Source of the DNA: Bacteroidia bacterium
GTDB lineage: Bacteria > Bacteroidota > Bacteroidia > Flavobacteriales > Flavobacteriaceae
Direction of reading: 5' to 3'
NCBI GenBank assembly: GCA_030427865.1
Contig: JAUICK010000002.1
Coordinates: 248,001-312,000 of the forward strand
DNA: 64,000 bases
Part shown: positions 43,880 through 54,953 of the stretch, in pieces
Numbering within the stretch: the stretch's first letter is position 1
Layout: every line of letters begins with the position of its first letter
Translations under genes and position numbers: made by a program
The notes under the pieces: generated by a model
What the model saw: only the letters and a program-made list of their open reading frames with translations
The model's database searches: none
What the model was told of the DNA's origin: nothing

Positions 43880-46843
43880 TTAAAGTTTTACTTCTTTCTT
43901 ATCAACATAATTGAATAGATAATCTATTTCTAATTCTTTTATTTTTCCAAGTTTTTGAAGCGATTTCACATCTAAATCTTTCTTATTTCCTATTACCATA
44001 ACATTATAAGATTCGCCTTTTATGTTTTTATTGAAAAAAGTTTTTAAATCTTTCAGTGTCATACCTTTTATGGCGTTGTACATTGCTTCTCTATGATCAT
44101 TATCTATTCCTAATTTTTGTAATCTTTCATATGACCAGAAAATATTTGCTTTTGTAATTCTTTGTGCTGCTAACTTTTTTAAGGTTGCTTCTTTGGCTGC
44201 GTTAAATTGTTTTTCAGCTTCTGGCATGTTGTTCATTAAATCCATCATTGCATCTACTGCTTGTTCTAATTTATTTGCTTGTGTACCAACATAAGCCATT
44301 ACATAGTTTGGTGAATCTTTTTTAGAAGCATTGCTGTAAGAAGCAAAAGCTGAATAGGCTAATGATTTAGATTCTCTAATTTCTTGAAACACAATAGATG
44401 ACAGACCGCTTCCGAAATATGTATTGAACAAGGTAGAAGCTGCCATATTTTCTGCTTTAAAAGGTTCTCCTTTTGCCAAAAACAACATTTCTGTTTGTAC
44501 CATATCATAATTTGTAAAGAATACATTACCTCCAGTTTCTGTTTCTTTATAATCTTTTGCGACAGGGTATTCTTTTAAATTACCATATAATTTATGATGA
44601 GTGTTTATTGATGAAACTGCCGCATCTATATCTTTACCATAGTAAAAAATACGTTGCTTGTAGTTTTTCATATCTTTAATTAAACCAACTAATTCTTCTG
44701 GATTTATGGCTTTTAATTCATCTATTTGCATAATATCTCTTAATGGAGAATTTTCTCCATATTTTCCGTAACTCATTAAACCATTCCAAAGAATATTTCC
44801 TTTTTGAGTTTTTCCATCTTGACGCCCTTTGTAGATTTTCTCAACATATTTTATATAGGCGTCTTTGTCTGCTTTGGCATTATCCCAAAGATGTTCTAAC
44901 AATTCTAAACCTTTCGATAAATTCTCTTTCAATCCATTTAAGCCAACATAAGTTTTATCTCTTGCAGTACTTACATAATAAGAAATACCTAATTTATAAA
45001 ACTCTTTTTTAAGCTCTTCATTGGTATACTTATCGGTTCCAATATATTCTAAATACCCAGCAGCTAATGATAATTTTTTATCATTATCACTTCCCATGTC
45101 AAAAATAATATTCATATCAAATAAATCGTTTTTTTCATTTAAAACATATGAAACTTTAATTCCGTTTGCTGTTTTAGTTTCTTTAATTGCTGATTTATAG
45201 TCTACAAATTTAGGTTGTAAAGGGTCAGATTCAACTTTATTGAATGCTATTAAATAATCAGAACTTTTGTCTCTATTTAGGTTTACAGGGGTAATTCCTG
45301 GATTTGCAACTTTTACAATATTTTTGTCTTCTCCTTTTCTTTTATATGTAAGTACATAATTGTTTTTATAAAAGTTCTTTGCAAAATTTACCAATTGCTC
45401 TTTGGTTATTTTTTTTAAATCATCTAAAAACTGAACTCTTTTGGACCAATCTTGATTGTAAATAAATGCGCTAACATAAGTATCTGCTAAGGCAGAATTG
45501 TTCTCGTATTGACGCGTTCTGTTTAATTTTAAATCATTTACAACAGCTTCAATCATCCATTCTTCAAACTCTCCATTTTTTAGTTTTTCAATTTGAGCGA
45601 ATAGTAGTTCTTTAACTTCATCTAAACTTTGCCCTGATTTTGGAGAACCTGTAAAAGAATGATATCCATAATCATTTAAAAAAGTAGGAGAACAACTTGC
45701 TCTTTGCACTAATTGTTTTTGATTCAAATTTAAATCGATAATTCCGGCATTTCCATTAGCCATTATCATATCACATAATGTTACAAATTTTTCTTCTTCA
45801 GTATTGATTCCTTTAGATCTAAACGCTATAGAAATTGACTCTGATGTTGGTCCAAAAACTTCATTAACAACGGGTGTTGTAATTGGTTTTTCTTTTGGTA
45901 AAGTCGGATGTGTTAATTCTTTTCTTTCAAACTTACCAAAAGTATCATTTACTTTTTTTATAGTTGGTTCAAATTCAAAATCACCCACTAAAACTATTGC
46001 CATATTATTGGGTACGTAATATTTGTTAAAATAATTATGAATATCTACCATAGATGGATTTTTTAAATGTTCTGCAGTACCAATAGTAGTTTGTTGTCCA
46101 TAAGGATGGTTTGGAAATAAACCTTTTAACATTGCAGCATAACGTTTTCTAAAATCGTTGTCTTGCCCTCTATTAAATTCTTCGAAAACTGCTTCTAATT
46201 CTGTATGAAATAGACGTAAAACCAGTGTACTAAAACGTTCTGCTTCTAAATTTACCCATTTATCGAATTCATTTGCAGGGATTTTATTGGTGTAAACAGT
46301 TTGCTCAAACCAAGTGTACGCATTTGTTCCTGTTGCCCCTAATGAAGCCGTCATTTTATCATACTCGTTGGCTATAGAATAATTCGAAGCTTCTAAAGAA
46401 ACTTTATCTATTTCTTTGTATAGAGCCAATTTCTTATCTATATTTTTTTCTGCCCTATGTTGTTCGTATAATTTAGAAATTTTATCTAAATATATTTTTT
46501 CTTTTTCCCAGTTTACGGTTCCTATTTTATGTGTTCCTTTAAAAACCATATGTTCTAAATAGTGTGCTAAACCAGTAGATTCTTTTGGGTCGTAATTAGA
46601 ACCTGCTCTAACTGCAATATAAGTTTGAATTTTAGGTTCATCTGAATTCTGACTTAAGTATACTTTTAAACCATTATCTAAAGTATACAGACGTAAACCT
46701 GTGGGGTCATTTTCTACAGTTTCATAAGTTAAACCATTAGCATCTTTTTGAGAAGTAACATTGTATGTTTTTTCTTTATTAGTTTTACAGCTTATTGCTG
46801 CAACTAATAAAAAGCTAATACATAGCATTTTAAATTGTTTCAT
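43880..46843 (-). CDS. M16 family zinc metallopeptidase (pitrilysin-like lipoprotein)
   Basis: 987 residues, two M16 halves in one chain. A lipoprotein signal (MLCISFLLVAAISCKTNKEK) is followed by the inverted zinc site HYLEHMVFKG (HxxEH) at about 92, with the distal Glu in ELEAVFEEFNRG. The C-terminal half is the non-catalytic M16 domain (MNIIFDMGSDNDKKLSLAAG, FFTNYDMVQTEMLFLAKG, SIVFQEIRESKSLAYSAFASY). It should degrade short peptides in the periplasm or at the envelope. It is monocistronic, flanked by terminators. Confidence 0.94.
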   Translation of the reverse strand: MKQFKMLCISFLLVAAISCKTNKEKTYNVTSQKDANGLTYETVENDPTGLRLYTLDNGLKVYLSQNSDEPKIQTYIAVRAGSNYDPKESTGLAHYLEHMVFKGTHKIGTVNWEKEKIYLDKISKLYEQHRAEKNIDKKLALYKEIDKVSLEASNYSIANEYDKMTASLGATGTNAYTWFEQTVYTNKIPANEFDKWVNLEAERFSTLVLRLFHTELEAVFEEFNRGQDNDFRKRYAAMLKGLFPNHPYGQQTTIGTAEHLKNPSMVDIHNYFNKYYVPNNMAIVLVGDFEFEPTIKKVNDTFGKFERKELTHPTLPKEKPITTPVVNEVFGPTSESISIAFRSKGINTEEEKFVTLCDMIMANGNAGIIDLNLNQKQLVQRASCSPTFLNDYGYHSFTGSPKSGQSLDEVKELLFAQIEKLKNGEFEEWMIEAVVNDLKLNRTRQYENNSALADTYVSAFIYNQDWSKRVQFLDDLKKITKEQLVNFAKNFYKNNYVLTYKRKGEDKNIVKVANPGITPVNLNRDKSSDYLIAFNKVESDPLQPKFVDYKSAIKETKTANGIKVSYVLNEKNDLFDMNIIFDMGSDNDKKLSLAAGYLEYIGTDKYTNEELKKEFYKLGISYYVSTARDKTYVGLNGLKENLSKGLELLEHLWDNAKADKDAYIKYVEKIYKGRQDGKTQKGNILWNGLMSYGKYGENSPLRDIMQIDELKAINPEELVGLIKDMKNYKQRIFYYGKDIDAAVSSINTHHKLYGNLKEYPVAKDYKETETGGNVFFTNYDMVQTEMLFLAKGEPFKAENMAASTLFNTYFGSGLSSIVFQEIRESKSLAYSAFASYSNASKKDSPNYVMAYVGTQANKLEQAVDAMMDLMNNMPEAEKQFNAAKEATLKKLAAQRITKANIFWSYERLQKLGIDNDHREAMYNAIKGMTLKDLKTFFNKNIKGESYNVMVIGNKKDLDVKSLQKLGKIKELEIDYLFNYVDKKEVKL

Positions 46844-46865
46844 AATATTTAATTTGGGTTGAAAT

Positions 46866-46903
46866 AAAAAATCCGTTGAATTTACAAATTCAACGGATTT
46901 TTT
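46866..46903 (-). terminator. Strong bidirectional terminator after sucD
   Basis: An 18-bp perfect stem (AAAAAATCCGTTGAATTT and its complement) with a 2-base loop lies ~45 bp beyond the sucD stop and just upstream of the M16 gene, separating the two transcripts. Confidence 0.88.
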
Positions 46904-46946
46904 AAGAGTATATTGTTAAAATTTAACGTTAATTTATTATTCTTGT

Positions 46947-47819
46947 TTAATTTAAAACATTTGCTACCATTTCTCCAATTTTAGCTGGTGAGCTCACAAC
47001 GTGAACTCCATTTTCTGCTAAAATTTTCATTTTAGCTTGTGCAGTATCATCTGCTCCACCTACAATTGCTCCTGCATGCCCCATTGTTCTTCCAGCGGGT
47101 GCAGTTTGTCCTGCAATAAAACCAACTACTGGTTTTCTGTTTCCATCAGCTTTAATCCATTGTGCAGCTTCTGCTTCTAAATTTCCACCAATTTCACCAA
47201 TCATTACAATTGCTTCAGTTTCATCATCATTCATTAACAACTCTACGGCTTCTTTAGTAGTGGTTCCAATAATTGGATCTCCACCAATACCAATTGCTGT
47301 TGTTATTCCAAATCCTTGTTTTACAACTTGATCTGCTGCTTCGTAAGTTAATGTACCCGATTTAGATACAATACCTACTTTACCTTTTTTAAAGATAAAA
47401 CCTGGCATAATACCTACTTTAGCTTCATCTGGCGTAATTACTCCTGGACAGTTAGGGCCAACAAGTGTACAATCTTTATCTGCAATGTAAGCTTTTACTT
47501 TTACCATATCTGCAGTTGGAATACCTTCTGTGATACAAATAATTACTTTGATTCCTGCATCAGCAGATTCCATAATTGCATCAGCAGCAAAAGCTGGAGG
47601 CACAAAAATGATAGATGTGTCTGCTTTTACTTTTTCTACAGCTTCTACAACTGTGTTAAAAACAGGTTTGCCTAAGTGTTCTTGCCCTCCTTTACCTGGA
47701 GTAACTCCTCCAACAACATTGGTTCCATAATCAATCATTTGACTAGCGTGAAATGTACCTTCACTTCCTGTAAAACCTTGTACAATTATATTTGAATTTT
47801 TGTTTACTAAAACACTCAT
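46947..47819 (-). CDS. sucD: Succinate--CoA ligase subunit alpha
   Basis: 290 residues. CoA-binding start ([43 protein letters not shown]), [20 protein letters not shown], and the phospho-histidine loop ([13 protein letters not shown], His in MGHAGA) are intact. It forms the TCA-cycle succinyl-CoA synthetase with a beta subunit that is not encoded nearby. It has a TATTTTTG -7 box upstream on the minus strand (47845-47852) and a strong terminator. Confidence 0.96.
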   Translation of the reverse strand: MSVLVNKNSNIIVQGFTGSEGTFHASQMIDYGTNVVGGVTPGKGGQEHLGKPVFNTVVEAVEKVKADTSIIFVPPAFAADAIMESADAGIKVIICITEGIPTADMVKVKAYIADKDCTLVGPNCPGVITPDEAKVGIMPGFIFKKGKVGIVSKSGTLTYEAADQVVKQGFGITTAIGIGGDPIIGTTTKEAVELLMNDDETEAIVMIGEIGGNLEAEAAQWIKADGNRKPVVGFIAGQTAPAGRTMGHAGAIVGGADDTAQAKMKILAENGVHVVSSPAKIGEMVANVLN

Positions 47820-47931
47820 GGTTTGCTTTTTAAATTTAGTGATGCAAAAATAGTTCTTTGTTTGCTTTTTAAAAAAGAAAACTTAATAATTATAACTTTC
47901 TAAATCTTTAGAAAAAGTTAAAATTTACTTC

Positions 47932-48855
47932 TTATTTTTTTCTTTCTTTAAGAAAGCGTTTGATTTCTGCTAATTCTTTTAGTTTTTCTCTTGATTCTGC
48001 TATTGGTGTACCAAAATAACTTTTTCCACCAACTACAGATTTAGTAACTCCTGTTTGTCCTAAAATTGTGGCTCCTTTTCCAATTGTTATACCGCTGTTG
48101 GTTCCTACTTGTCCCCAAATGGTAACTTCATCTTCAATAATAACACAACCTGCAATACCTGTTTGTGAAGCGATTAAGCATTTTTTTCCGATAATAGTAT
48201 CATGACCAACGTGGACTTGATTATCTATTTTAGTTCCTTCGCCAATAGTTGTATCGCCTGTTACTCCTCTATCTATTGTACAAGAAGCGCCTAAATCTAC
48301 GTTATCTTTTAGCACAACTCTACCTCCAGATATTAATTTATCAAAACCATTGGGTCTGTTTTTATAATAAAAGGCATCTGCTCCTAAAACTGTATTTGCA
48401 TGTATGGTTACATTGTTGCCTATTATGGCATTATCATAAATAGTTACATTTGGATGAATTACACAATCTTTACCAATTGTAACATTATTACCAATAAAAA
48501 CATTGGGTTGAATTACTGTATTTTTTCCAATAATTGCTGAATGTGAAATACAGACTTTAGACGAAATAAATGGATTAAAATAGGTGGTTATTTTATTAAA
48601 ATCTCGAAAAGGGTCATCTGAAATTAATAAAGATTTACCTTCAGGGCAATCTACTTTTTTATTGATTAATATGGTAGTTGCAGCAGAATTTAAAGCTTTA
48701 TCGTAATATTTAGGGTGATCTACAAAAACAATATCTCCTTTTTCTACAACATGAATTTCATTAATTCCTAAAACTTTAAAATCTTTATCACCAATAAATT
48801 CTGTATCGATAATATTTGCAATTGTCTGTAAAGTTTGTGGTATTTTAAATTTCAT
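47932..48855 (-). CDS. LpxD-like acyltransferase paralogue (hexapeptide repeat)
   Basis: 307 residues. An LpxD-type N-terminal domain (about 1-95) and a left-handed beta-helix of hexapeptide repeats resemble the true LpxD at 52378, but the protein is ~40 residues shorter. The His matching E. coli LpxD His239 is present ([11 protein letters not shown]). The site of His276 is changed: GH becomes NSG before ITIGKG. Substrate or activity may therefore differ from lipid A N-acylation. It is 2 bp downstream of a methyltransferase gene and last in the lpx-efp run. Confidence 0.88.
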   Translation of the reverse strand: MKFKIPQTLQTIANIIDTEFIGDKDFKVLGINEIHVVEKGDIVFVDHPKYYDKALNSAATTILINKKVDCPEGKSLLISDDPFRDFNKITTYFNPFISSKVCISHSAIIGKNTVIQPNVFIGNNVTIGKDCVIHPNVTIYDNAIIGNNVTIHANTVLGADAFYYKNRPNGFDKLISGGRVVLKDNVDLGASCTIDRGVTGDTTIGEGTKIDNQVHVGHDTIIGKKCLIASQTGIAGCVIIEDEVTIWGQVGTNSGITIGKGATILGQTGVTKSVVGGKSYFGTPIAESREKLKELAEIKRFLKERKK

Positions 48856-48857
48856 TA

Positions 48858-49625
48858 CTATTTCTTACTTCCAAAAATAATTACTCTTGCAAATAGCGGA
48901 TGTAAAAAAGGTATTTTAGAGAAAAAAACATCTAAATTGTATCCTAATTTATTAATCCAATTATCATAATTTTTATCACCAAAAATTTTTAAAGAAATAA
49001 AGCCAAAAGCTACACTAAAAAAATCAAAGAAATAGTGGTCGAAAGTAAATTTATTTCTAATAATTTTAAAATCTTTAAATACTAAAGCATGCTCATCTGG
49101 AGTTCTTTCTTGGGGATTTAATTTTCTGTAAATTTTATACAAAGGATTCATATTTAAAGGTTCAATAAATATAATTTTTCCTCCTGGTTTTAAAACTCTA
49201 TGAATATGTCCTATTGTTTTTTCAATATCTAAATGATGCAAAATAGCTCCGCCAAAAACAATATCAAAAGATTGATCTTCGAAGCTTAAGTTGTTAGCAT
49301 CCATTAAATAGTGGTTTACAGGGAAACTCTGTTTTTCAGCGTGTTGTTTACCATTTTCTAATTCTTTTTCAGAAATGTTAATACAGGTTAAACTTTTAGG
49401 TTTAGTATCTTTATTAAACCAGAAAGTCCATTCATAAGACCCAATTTCTAAGACATCTTTATTATTAAAATCTTTTAAAAGCTTATTTATAATTTTTCTT
49501 TCTCTTTTGTATGAGTAAAAAAAGGCATGCCTTCTTAACTTTTTAATCTTACTTCTGTCAAGTTTACCTTCATTCCAGTAATCTTTTTCTGTTTGATTAA
49601 TTTCTTCTCTGGTTTTTGTAGTCAT
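48858..49625 (-). CDS. Class I SAM-dependent methyltransferase
   Basis: 255 residues from the ATG at 49625; a TTG two codons upstream is less likely. Motif I is unusual ([13 protein letters not shown] rather than a Gly-rich DxGxGxG loop). Motif II and later blocks are typical: [43 protein letters not shown]. The C-terminal ~80 residues contain a hydrophobic stretch ([18 protein letters not shown]) suggestive of a membrane-near substrate. It lies between efp and the LpxD paralogue in the same direction, so lipid or surface-polysaccharide methylation is a reasonable guess. Confidence 0.88.
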   Translation of the reverse strand: MTTKTREEINQTEKDYWNEGKLDRSKIKKLRRHAFFYSYKRERKIINKLLKDFNNKDVLEIGSYEWTFWFNKDTKPKSLTCINISEKELENGKQHAEKQSFPVNHYLMDANNLSFEDQSFDIVFGGAILHHLDIEKTIGHIHRVLKPGGKIIFIEPLNMNPLYKIYRKLNPQERTPDEHALVFKDFKIIRNKFTFDHYFFDFFSVAFGFISLKIFGDKNYDNWINKLGYNLDVFFSKIPFLHPLFARVIIFGSKK

Positions 49626-49631
49626 TATCAA

Positions 49632-50198
49632 TTAGTCTTTGATACGTTCTTGATAAGTACCTTTAGTAGTTTCTACCTTAATTTTATCACCTTCGTTAAT
49701 AAATAAAGGTACGTTAATTCTTGCTCCTGTTTCTACTGTTGCTGGTTTAGTAGCATTTGTTGCTGTGTTTCCTTTAACACCTGGTTCTGTATGTGTTACC
49801 TCTAATATTACACTTGCAGGCATTTCTACAGATAGAGGCATATCATCTTCTGAGTTGATAATAATGGTTACAATTTCTCCTTCTTTCATTAACTCGGGAA
49901 CATCTAGTGCATTTCTTTGTAATTGAATTTGAGAGTAATCTTGCTCGTTCATAAAATGAAACGTTTCTCCATCATTATATAGGTATTGAAACTTATGTGT
50001 TTCTACTCTAACATCATCTATTTTTCTCCCAGCAGGAAAGGTGTTATCTATTACTTTTCCGTTAGTAACACTTTTTAATTTTGTTCTAACAAAAGCAGGT
50101 CCTTTACCTGGTTTAACATGCAAAAATTCTACAATTTTATAAATGTCGTTATTGTATCTAATACACAATCCGTTTCTAATATCTGATGTTGTTGCCAT
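49632..50198 (-). CDS. efp: Elongation factor P
   Basis: 188 residues, three beta-barrel domains as in all EF-P. The tip loop that enters the ribosomal peptidyl-transferase centre reads KPGKGPAF, with Lys at the usual modified position (about 32). The end carries GARINVPLFINEGDKIKVETTKGTYQERIK. It relieves stalling at polyproline. It sits 7 bp downstream of lpxA in the lipid A operon, an arrangement common in Flavobacteriaceae. Confidence 0.97.
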   Translation of the reverse strand: MATTSDIRNGLCIRYNNDIYKIVEFLHVKPGKGPAFVRTKLKSVTNGKVIDNTFPAGRKIDDVRVETHKFQYLYNDGETFHFMNEQDYSQIQLQRNALDVPELMKEGEIVTIIINSEDDMPLSVEMPASVILEVTHTEPGVKGNTATNATKPATVETGARINVPLFINEGDKIKVETTKGTYQERIKD

Positions 50199-50205
50199 TT
50201 TTTAT

Positions 50206-50991
50206 TTAATTTGCTTTATAATAACCTTTCATAATTCCTCGATGCGAATCTTTGATAAATTGAACGATTTCATCACGTTCTGGAGTTGCTTCCATTTCTG
50301 CTTCAATAATATCTATTGCTTGAGAATTATTATAATTTTTTTGAAATAGTATTCTATATATGTTTTGAATTTCTCTAATTTTTTCTGTGGTAAATCCGCG
50401 TCTTCTTAATCCAACAGAATTAATTCCAACGTAAGAAAGTGGTTCTCTTGCTGATTTTACATAGGGCGGAACATCTTTTCTTACCAAAGATCCTCCAGTT
50501 ACAAATGCATGTTTACCAACAGATGCAAATTGATGTACAGCTACCATACCAGCTAAAACAACATTATCTCCAATGGTAACATGACCCGCTAGAGTAGAGT
50601 TATTAGAAAAAATACAATTGTTACCTACAAAAGAATCGTGAGCAATATGACAATATGCCATAATTAAACAGTTGTCTCCTATTTTAGTTTTTAATCTATC
50701 TGAAGTACCTCTATTTATAGTTACGCATTCTCTAATAGTTACATTATCTCCTATCTCTACAGTAGTTTCTTCGTCATCAAACTTTAAATCTTGTGGTATG
50801 GCAGAGATTACTGCTCCAGGAAAAATTCTACAATTTTTACCTATTCTTGCGCCCTCCATTATGGTTACGTTCGAACCAATCCAAGTTCCTGAACCTATCG
50901 TAACATTATTATGAATGGTTGTAAAAGGTTCTATAACTACATTTCTAGCAATTTTTGCTTGCGGATGAACGTAGGCTAATGGCTGATTCAT
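50206..50991 (-). CDS. lpxA: Acyl-ACP--UDP-N-acetylglucosamine O-acyltransferase
   Basis: 261 residues. Hexapeptide-repeat beta-helix from the start (AYVHPQAKIARNVVIEPFTTIHNNVTIG), the catalytic His in CHIAHDSFVGN, and the LpxA-specific C-terminal helical domain (VGINSVGLRRRGFTTEKIREIQNIYRI). It carries out the first step of lipid A synthesis. It is 2 bp downstream of lpxC-fabZ. Confidence 0.96.
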   Translation of the reverse strand: MNQPLAYVHPQAKIARNVVIEPFTTIHNNVTIGSGTWIGSNVTIMEGARIGKNCRIFPGAVISAIPQDLKFDDEETTVEIGDNVTIRECVTINRGTSDRLKTKIGDNCLIMAYCHIAHDSFVGNNCIFSNNSTLAGHVTIGDNVVLAGMVAVHQFASVGKHAFVTGGSLVRKDVPPYVKSAREPLSYVGINSVGLRRRGFTTEKIREIQNIYRILFQKNYNNSQAIDIIEAEMEATPERDEIVQFIKDSHRGIMKGYYKAN

Positions 50992-50993
50992 AA

Positions 50994-52385
50994 TTATTTA
51001 ATTTTAGAAATTTGTGCCATTAATTCTGCTTCTGCAACCAATTTACCATTTGCGTAAGCATAGGCTTGCATATGACAAATGCCTCTTCGTATTGCTGTAA
51101 TTAATTCGCATTTAAAAATGATTGTATCTCCAGGTAACACTTTTTGTTTGAATTTAACATTATCCATTTTCATGAAATATGTTAAATAATTTTCTGGATC
51201 TGGTACTGTGCTTAACACCAAAACTCCACCACATTGCGCCATTGCTTCTACTTGTAAAACTCCTGGCATTACTGGTGCTCCTGGAAAATGACCTACAAAG
51301 AAGTTTTCGTTCATTGTTACATTTTTCATTCCTACAACGTGTTTGTCAGAAAGTTCTAAAATTCTATCAATTAATAAAAATGGCGGTCTGTGAGGTAGAA
51401 TGTCCATAATTTGATGAATATCCATTAAAGGAGTTTGATTCAAATCATATTGTGGTACATTATTTCTTTTTTCTTGTTTTATTATTTTTGCTAATTTTTT
51501 TGCAAAAACGGTATTAACCAAATGCCCAGGTTTATTGGCTATGACTTTACCTCTAATTCTTGTGCCTACTAAAGCTAAATCTCCAATAACATCCAATAAT
51601 TTATGTCTTGCAGCTTCGTTTGCCCAATGCAATGTAAGGTTGTCTAAAATTCCATTTGGTTTTACTGTAATATCATCTTTTTTAAACGCTTTTTTTAGCT
51701 TTTCCATTGTGCTTTCAGATAATTCTTTATCTACATAAACAATGGCGTTGTTTAGGTCTCCTCCTTTAATCAAATCGTTTTCTAACAACATTTCAATTTC
51801 ATGTAAAAAACTGAAAGTTCTTGCGGCAGCAATTTCGTTTTTAAAATCTGATATTTTTTCTAAGTTCGCATTTTGAGTTCCTAAAATTTTAGTCCCAAAA
51901 TCTACCATTGCTGTTACCTGATATTGATCAGAAGGCATCAAAATAATTTCACTCCCAGTAAGTTCATCTTTGTAAGAAATAATTTCTTTAACTATATATT
52001 CTTCAATGTCTGCATCTTGTTCTTCTATACCTGCCTTTTCTAAAGCTTCTACAAAATATTTAGAAGATCCATCCATAATTGGCGGTTCAGAAGAATCTAT
52101 TTCTATTAACAAATTGTCTATATCTAAACCAACTGCTGCTGCCAAAACATGTTCAGAAGTTTGAATCTGTACTCCGTTTTTTTCTAAGTTGGTTCCTCTT
52201 TGTGTGTTTACTACGTATTCAGCCTTAGCTTCAATAGTTGGAGCACCTTCTAAATCTACTCTACTAAAGGCAAATCCGTGATTTACAGGAGCAGGTTTTA
52301 TGGTCATATTTACAGTATTTCCTGTATGTATTCCCACTCCAGATAAACTTATTTCTTTTTGTATTGTTTTTTGTTTCTTACTCAT
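50994..52385 (-). CDS. lpxC-fabZ: Bifunctional UDP-3-O-acyl-GlcNAc deacetylase / 3-hydroxyacyl-ACP dehydratase
   Basis: 463 residues. Residues ~1-310 are LpxC with zinc ligands in TSEHVLAA and in [10 protein letters not shown] (His, Asp), plus [11 protein letters not shown]. Residues ~320-463 are Fab[41 protein letters not shown] with catalytic His and Glu. The fusion links lipid A commitment with the dehydratase that competes for the same 3-hydroxyacyl-ACP pool, and is characteristic of Bacteroidota. Its start overlaps lpxD by 8 bp. Confidence 0.97.
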   Translation of the reverse strand: MSKKQKTIQKEISLSGVGIHTGNTVNMTIKPAPVNHGFAFSRVDLEGAPTIEAKAEYVVNTQRGTNLEKNGVQIQTSEHVLAAAVGLDIDNLLIEIDSSEPPIMDGSSKYFVEALEKAGIEEQDADIEEYIVKEIISYKDELTGSEIILMPSDQYQVTAMVDFGTKILGTQNANLEKISDFKNEIAAARTFSFLHEIEMLLENDLIKGGDLNNAIVYVDKELSESTMEKLKKAFKKDDITVKPNGILDNLTLHWANEAARHKLLDVIGDLALVGTRIRGKVIANKPGHLVNTVFAKKLAKIIKQEKRNNVPQYDLNQTPLMDIHQIMDILPHRPPFLLIDRILELSDKHVVGMKNVTMNENFFVGHFPGAPVMPGVLQVEAMAQCGGVLVLSTVPDPENYLTYFMKMDNVKFKQKVLPGDTIIFKCELITAIRRGICHMQAYAYANGKLVAEAELMAQISKIK

Positions 52386-53421
52386 TTATTGATGATTTTT
52401 GAGTCTTCAATTCTTTTTCTATATCACTTAGTTTAGAGGCTATTTTAGGAAGATTTCTAAAATAAACATAACTTTTATTAAAATCTGAATATCCAAATGC
52501 AGGTGTACCTTGAACAAGATCGTTATCTTTTAAGCTTTTGGTAATTCCAGATTGAGCTTGTATTCTAACATTATTACCAATAGTTAAATGCCCTACAATA
52601 CCTACTTGTCCACCAATCATGCAATTTTCTCCAATTTTTGTAGAGCCAGCAATTCCGGTTTGTGCTGCAATTACAGTATTTTTACCTATCTCAACATTAT
52701 GAGCTATTTGTATTTGATTATCTAACTTAACTCCCTGTCTAATAATGGTTGAACCTAATGTAGCTCTATCAATAGTTGAAGAAGAACCAATATCTACATG
52801 ATCTTCTATTATTACATTTCCTGTTTGAGGAATTGCATTATAAGCTCCATTTTCATCTGGAGCAAAACCAAAACCATCAGAACCAATAATAACACCTGAA
52901 TGTATTTTACAATAATGTCCTATTTTTGTTTCTGAATAAATTTTTACACCAGAGAAAATAATACAATTGTTACCAATAATAGTATTATCTCCTATATAGG
53001 TATTAGGGTATATTTTTACATTGTCTCCAATAACAACGTTTTCTCCAATGTAAGAAAAAGCTCCTAAGTAAATATTTTCTCCAATTTTAGCAGAATCTGC
53101 TAAAAAATTTGGTTGTTCTATACCTGTTTTGTTGTTTTTAACTTCGTTATAAAACTCTAATAATTTTGAAAAAGCTTTATAAGCATTTTCTACTTTTATT
53201 AATGTTGTTGATGTTTCTTTTTCTAACTCAAAGTTCTTGTTAACAATAGTTATAGAAGCATTTGTGGTATATAAATACGGATTGTATTTTGGATTGGATA
53301 AAAAGGTTAAAGAACCTTTCTCTCCTTCTTCAATTTTAGAAAGTTTAGACACTTCTTCATTTGGATTTCCTTCTACTTCTCCTTCTAATATGTCTGCTAT
53401 TTGTTGTGCTGTAAATTTCAT
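52378..53421 (-). CDS. lpxD: UDP-3-O-(3-hydroxymyristoyl)glucosamine N-acyltransferase
   Basis: 347 residues from the ATG at 53421 ([19 protein letters not shown]); a start three codons upstream is less likely. The N-terminal uridine-binding domain, hexapeptide repeats, catalytic His in [11 protein letters not shown], second His in GIVGHLTIG and the C-terminal helix ([20 protein letters not shown]) match LpxD. It is the first lipid A gene in the operon and overlaps lpxC-fabZ by 8 bp, so translation is coupled. Confidence 0.95.
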   Translation of the reverse strand: MKFTAQQIADILEGEVEGNPNEEVSKLSKIEEGEKGSLTFLSNPKYNPYLYTTNASITIVNKNFELEKETSTTLIKVENAYKAFSKLLEFYNEVKNNKTGIEQPNFLADSAKIGENIYLGAFSYIGENVVIGDNVKIYPNTYIGDNTIIGNNCIIFSGVKIYSETKIGHYCKIHSGVIIGSDGFGFAPDENGAYNAIPQTGNVIIEDHVDIGSSSTIDRATLGSTIIRQGVKLDNQIQIAHNVEIGKNTVIAAQTGIAGSTKIGENCMIGGQVGIVGHLTIGNNVRIQAQSGITKSLKDNDLVQGTPAFGYSDFNKSYVYFRNLPKIASKLSDIEKELKTQKSSINE

Positions 53422-53466
53422 TAATCGCAAAAATATAAAATTTATAATGATTTGGCTAATATCATT

Positions 53467-54708
53467 TTACTTTGGGTAACAAATAAAGTACTTTATTACT
53501 GGATTTGTAAGCGCTTGTAGGTTTAATTGGTCGGATGCTTTTGCAATATCTGTTAGTTTATCTTTTTTATTTAAAATAAAAATTGGTTTTTCTGAATTAT
53601 AGGCTTGATTTGTAATTGTATTTGAAAACACAAAAAACCGACTTTCTTTTTTAGTTAAATTGTATTTTTTTGCAACCTTTTCTATCTTTTTATTAATGTG
53701 CATCAAATTGAATTCTTTTTGCTGAATTTCTATTCTTAATAATTTTCTTTCAACAATCATTTTAGACAATAATGATAATATTTTATCTGGATGATTTGCC
53801 CATTCTTTTATTGATAATAAAACATCATAATCATCTAATTTAGAAAACATATTTAATGTTTTATCATCGAAATTAATTTCAGATATTTTGTTGTACAAAA
53901 AATATTTTAGGGAAGAACTTGCAAACAACTCCTCTCCTTTTCCAGTTAGTTCTTTGGCTCTTTTTAAAACATTAACTAACATATTCTCAGCAACTAAGCC
54001 AGTTTTATGCAAATACACTTGCCAGTACATTAGTCTTCTTGCAATTAAAAATTTTTCTACAGAATAAATTCCTTTTTGTTCTATAACTAATTCATCATTT
54101 TTTACATTCATCATAGCAATTAACCTATCTGAAGATATGTTTCCTTCTGTAACGCCAGTATAAAAACTATCTCTTTTTAAATAATCTAACCTATCTATAT
54201 CTAACTGACTTGAAATGAGTTGACATAGAAATTTACGCGGATACTTTCCTTCAAATATCTGAATTGCTAATGATAGTTTTCCTTGAAAATCATCATTTAG
54301 TTTTCTCATAAATTTTAAAGAAATCTCTTCGTGAGAAATTCCATGAACAATACTATGCTCTAAAGCATGCGAAAAAGCACCATGGCCAATATCGTGCAAC
54401 AATATAGCTATATAAAGCGCATTTTTCTCGTCCTCAGATATATCAACTTGCTTAAACCGTAAAACTTGTACTGCTTTCTGCATTAAGTGCATACACCCAA
54501 TGGCATGATGAAAACGTGTATGATTTGCACCTGGATATACCAAGTTAGAAAATCCCATCTGGGTAATTCTTCTTAAACGCTGAAAATAAGGATGTTCTAT
54601 AATATCAAAAATTAAAGAATTTGGGATTTGTATAAACCCGTAAATTGGATCGTTTAAAATCTTTAACTTATTCGGTTTTTTTTTCTTCAAAAGAGGTTTT
54701 TTTATCAA
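53467..54708 (-). CDS. HD domain-containing phosphohydrolase (dNTPase-like)
   Basis: 413 residues. The HD-superfamily metal site is clear: HTRFHHAIGCMHLM (first His), LLHDIGHGAFSHALEHS (HD), and the distal Asp in QLDIDRLDYLKRD. The start (NDPIYGFIQIPNSLIFDIIEHPYFQRLRRI) is typical of the YdhJ/SamHD-like branch related to dNTP triphosphohydrolases. It is upstream of lpxD by ~45 bp on the same strand and may share its transcript. Confidence 0.92.
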   Translation of the reverse strand: MIKKPLLKKKKPNKLKILNDPIYGFIQIPNSLIFDIIEHPYFQRLRRITQMGFSNLVYPGANHTRFHHAIGCMHLMQKAVQVLRFKQVDISEDEKNALYIAILLHDIGHGAFSHALEHSIVHGISHEEISLKFMRKLNDDFQGKLSLAIQIFEGKYPRKFLCQLISSQLDIDRLDYLKRDSFYTGVTEGNISSDRLIAMMNVKNDELVIEQKGIYSVEKFLIARRLMYWQVYLHKTGLVAENMLVNVLKRAKELTGKGEELFASSSLKYFLYNKISEINFDDKTLNMFSKLDDYDVLLSIKEWANHPDKILSLLSKMIVERKLLRIEIQQKEFNLMHINKKIEKVAKKYNLTKKESRFFVFSNTITNQAYNSEKPIFILNKKDKLTDIAKASDQLNLQALTNPVIKYFICYPK

Positions 54709-54953
54709 TAATTATGGCAAAATACAAATTAATGCCACGAATTCACAAATATTTTAAGTTTTAGTTTTTTTAATAAAATACTATTTTAGTTAAAATAATT
54801 ATTGCTTGATTTTTGTTCTGAATTAAATATCATAAAGTTACCATTGATAAACGCGAGACTTCTAAAAATTAGCAATATTTTATCATTTTAAAACATTATA
54901 AAGGATAACAAATAGGTACTTTTAACGTTACATGTTAAAATTAAAAACGATAG

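Noticed and set aside
44743..45012. 89-codon plus-strand frame
   Set aside because: It is antisense within the M16 protease gene and has no independent support.
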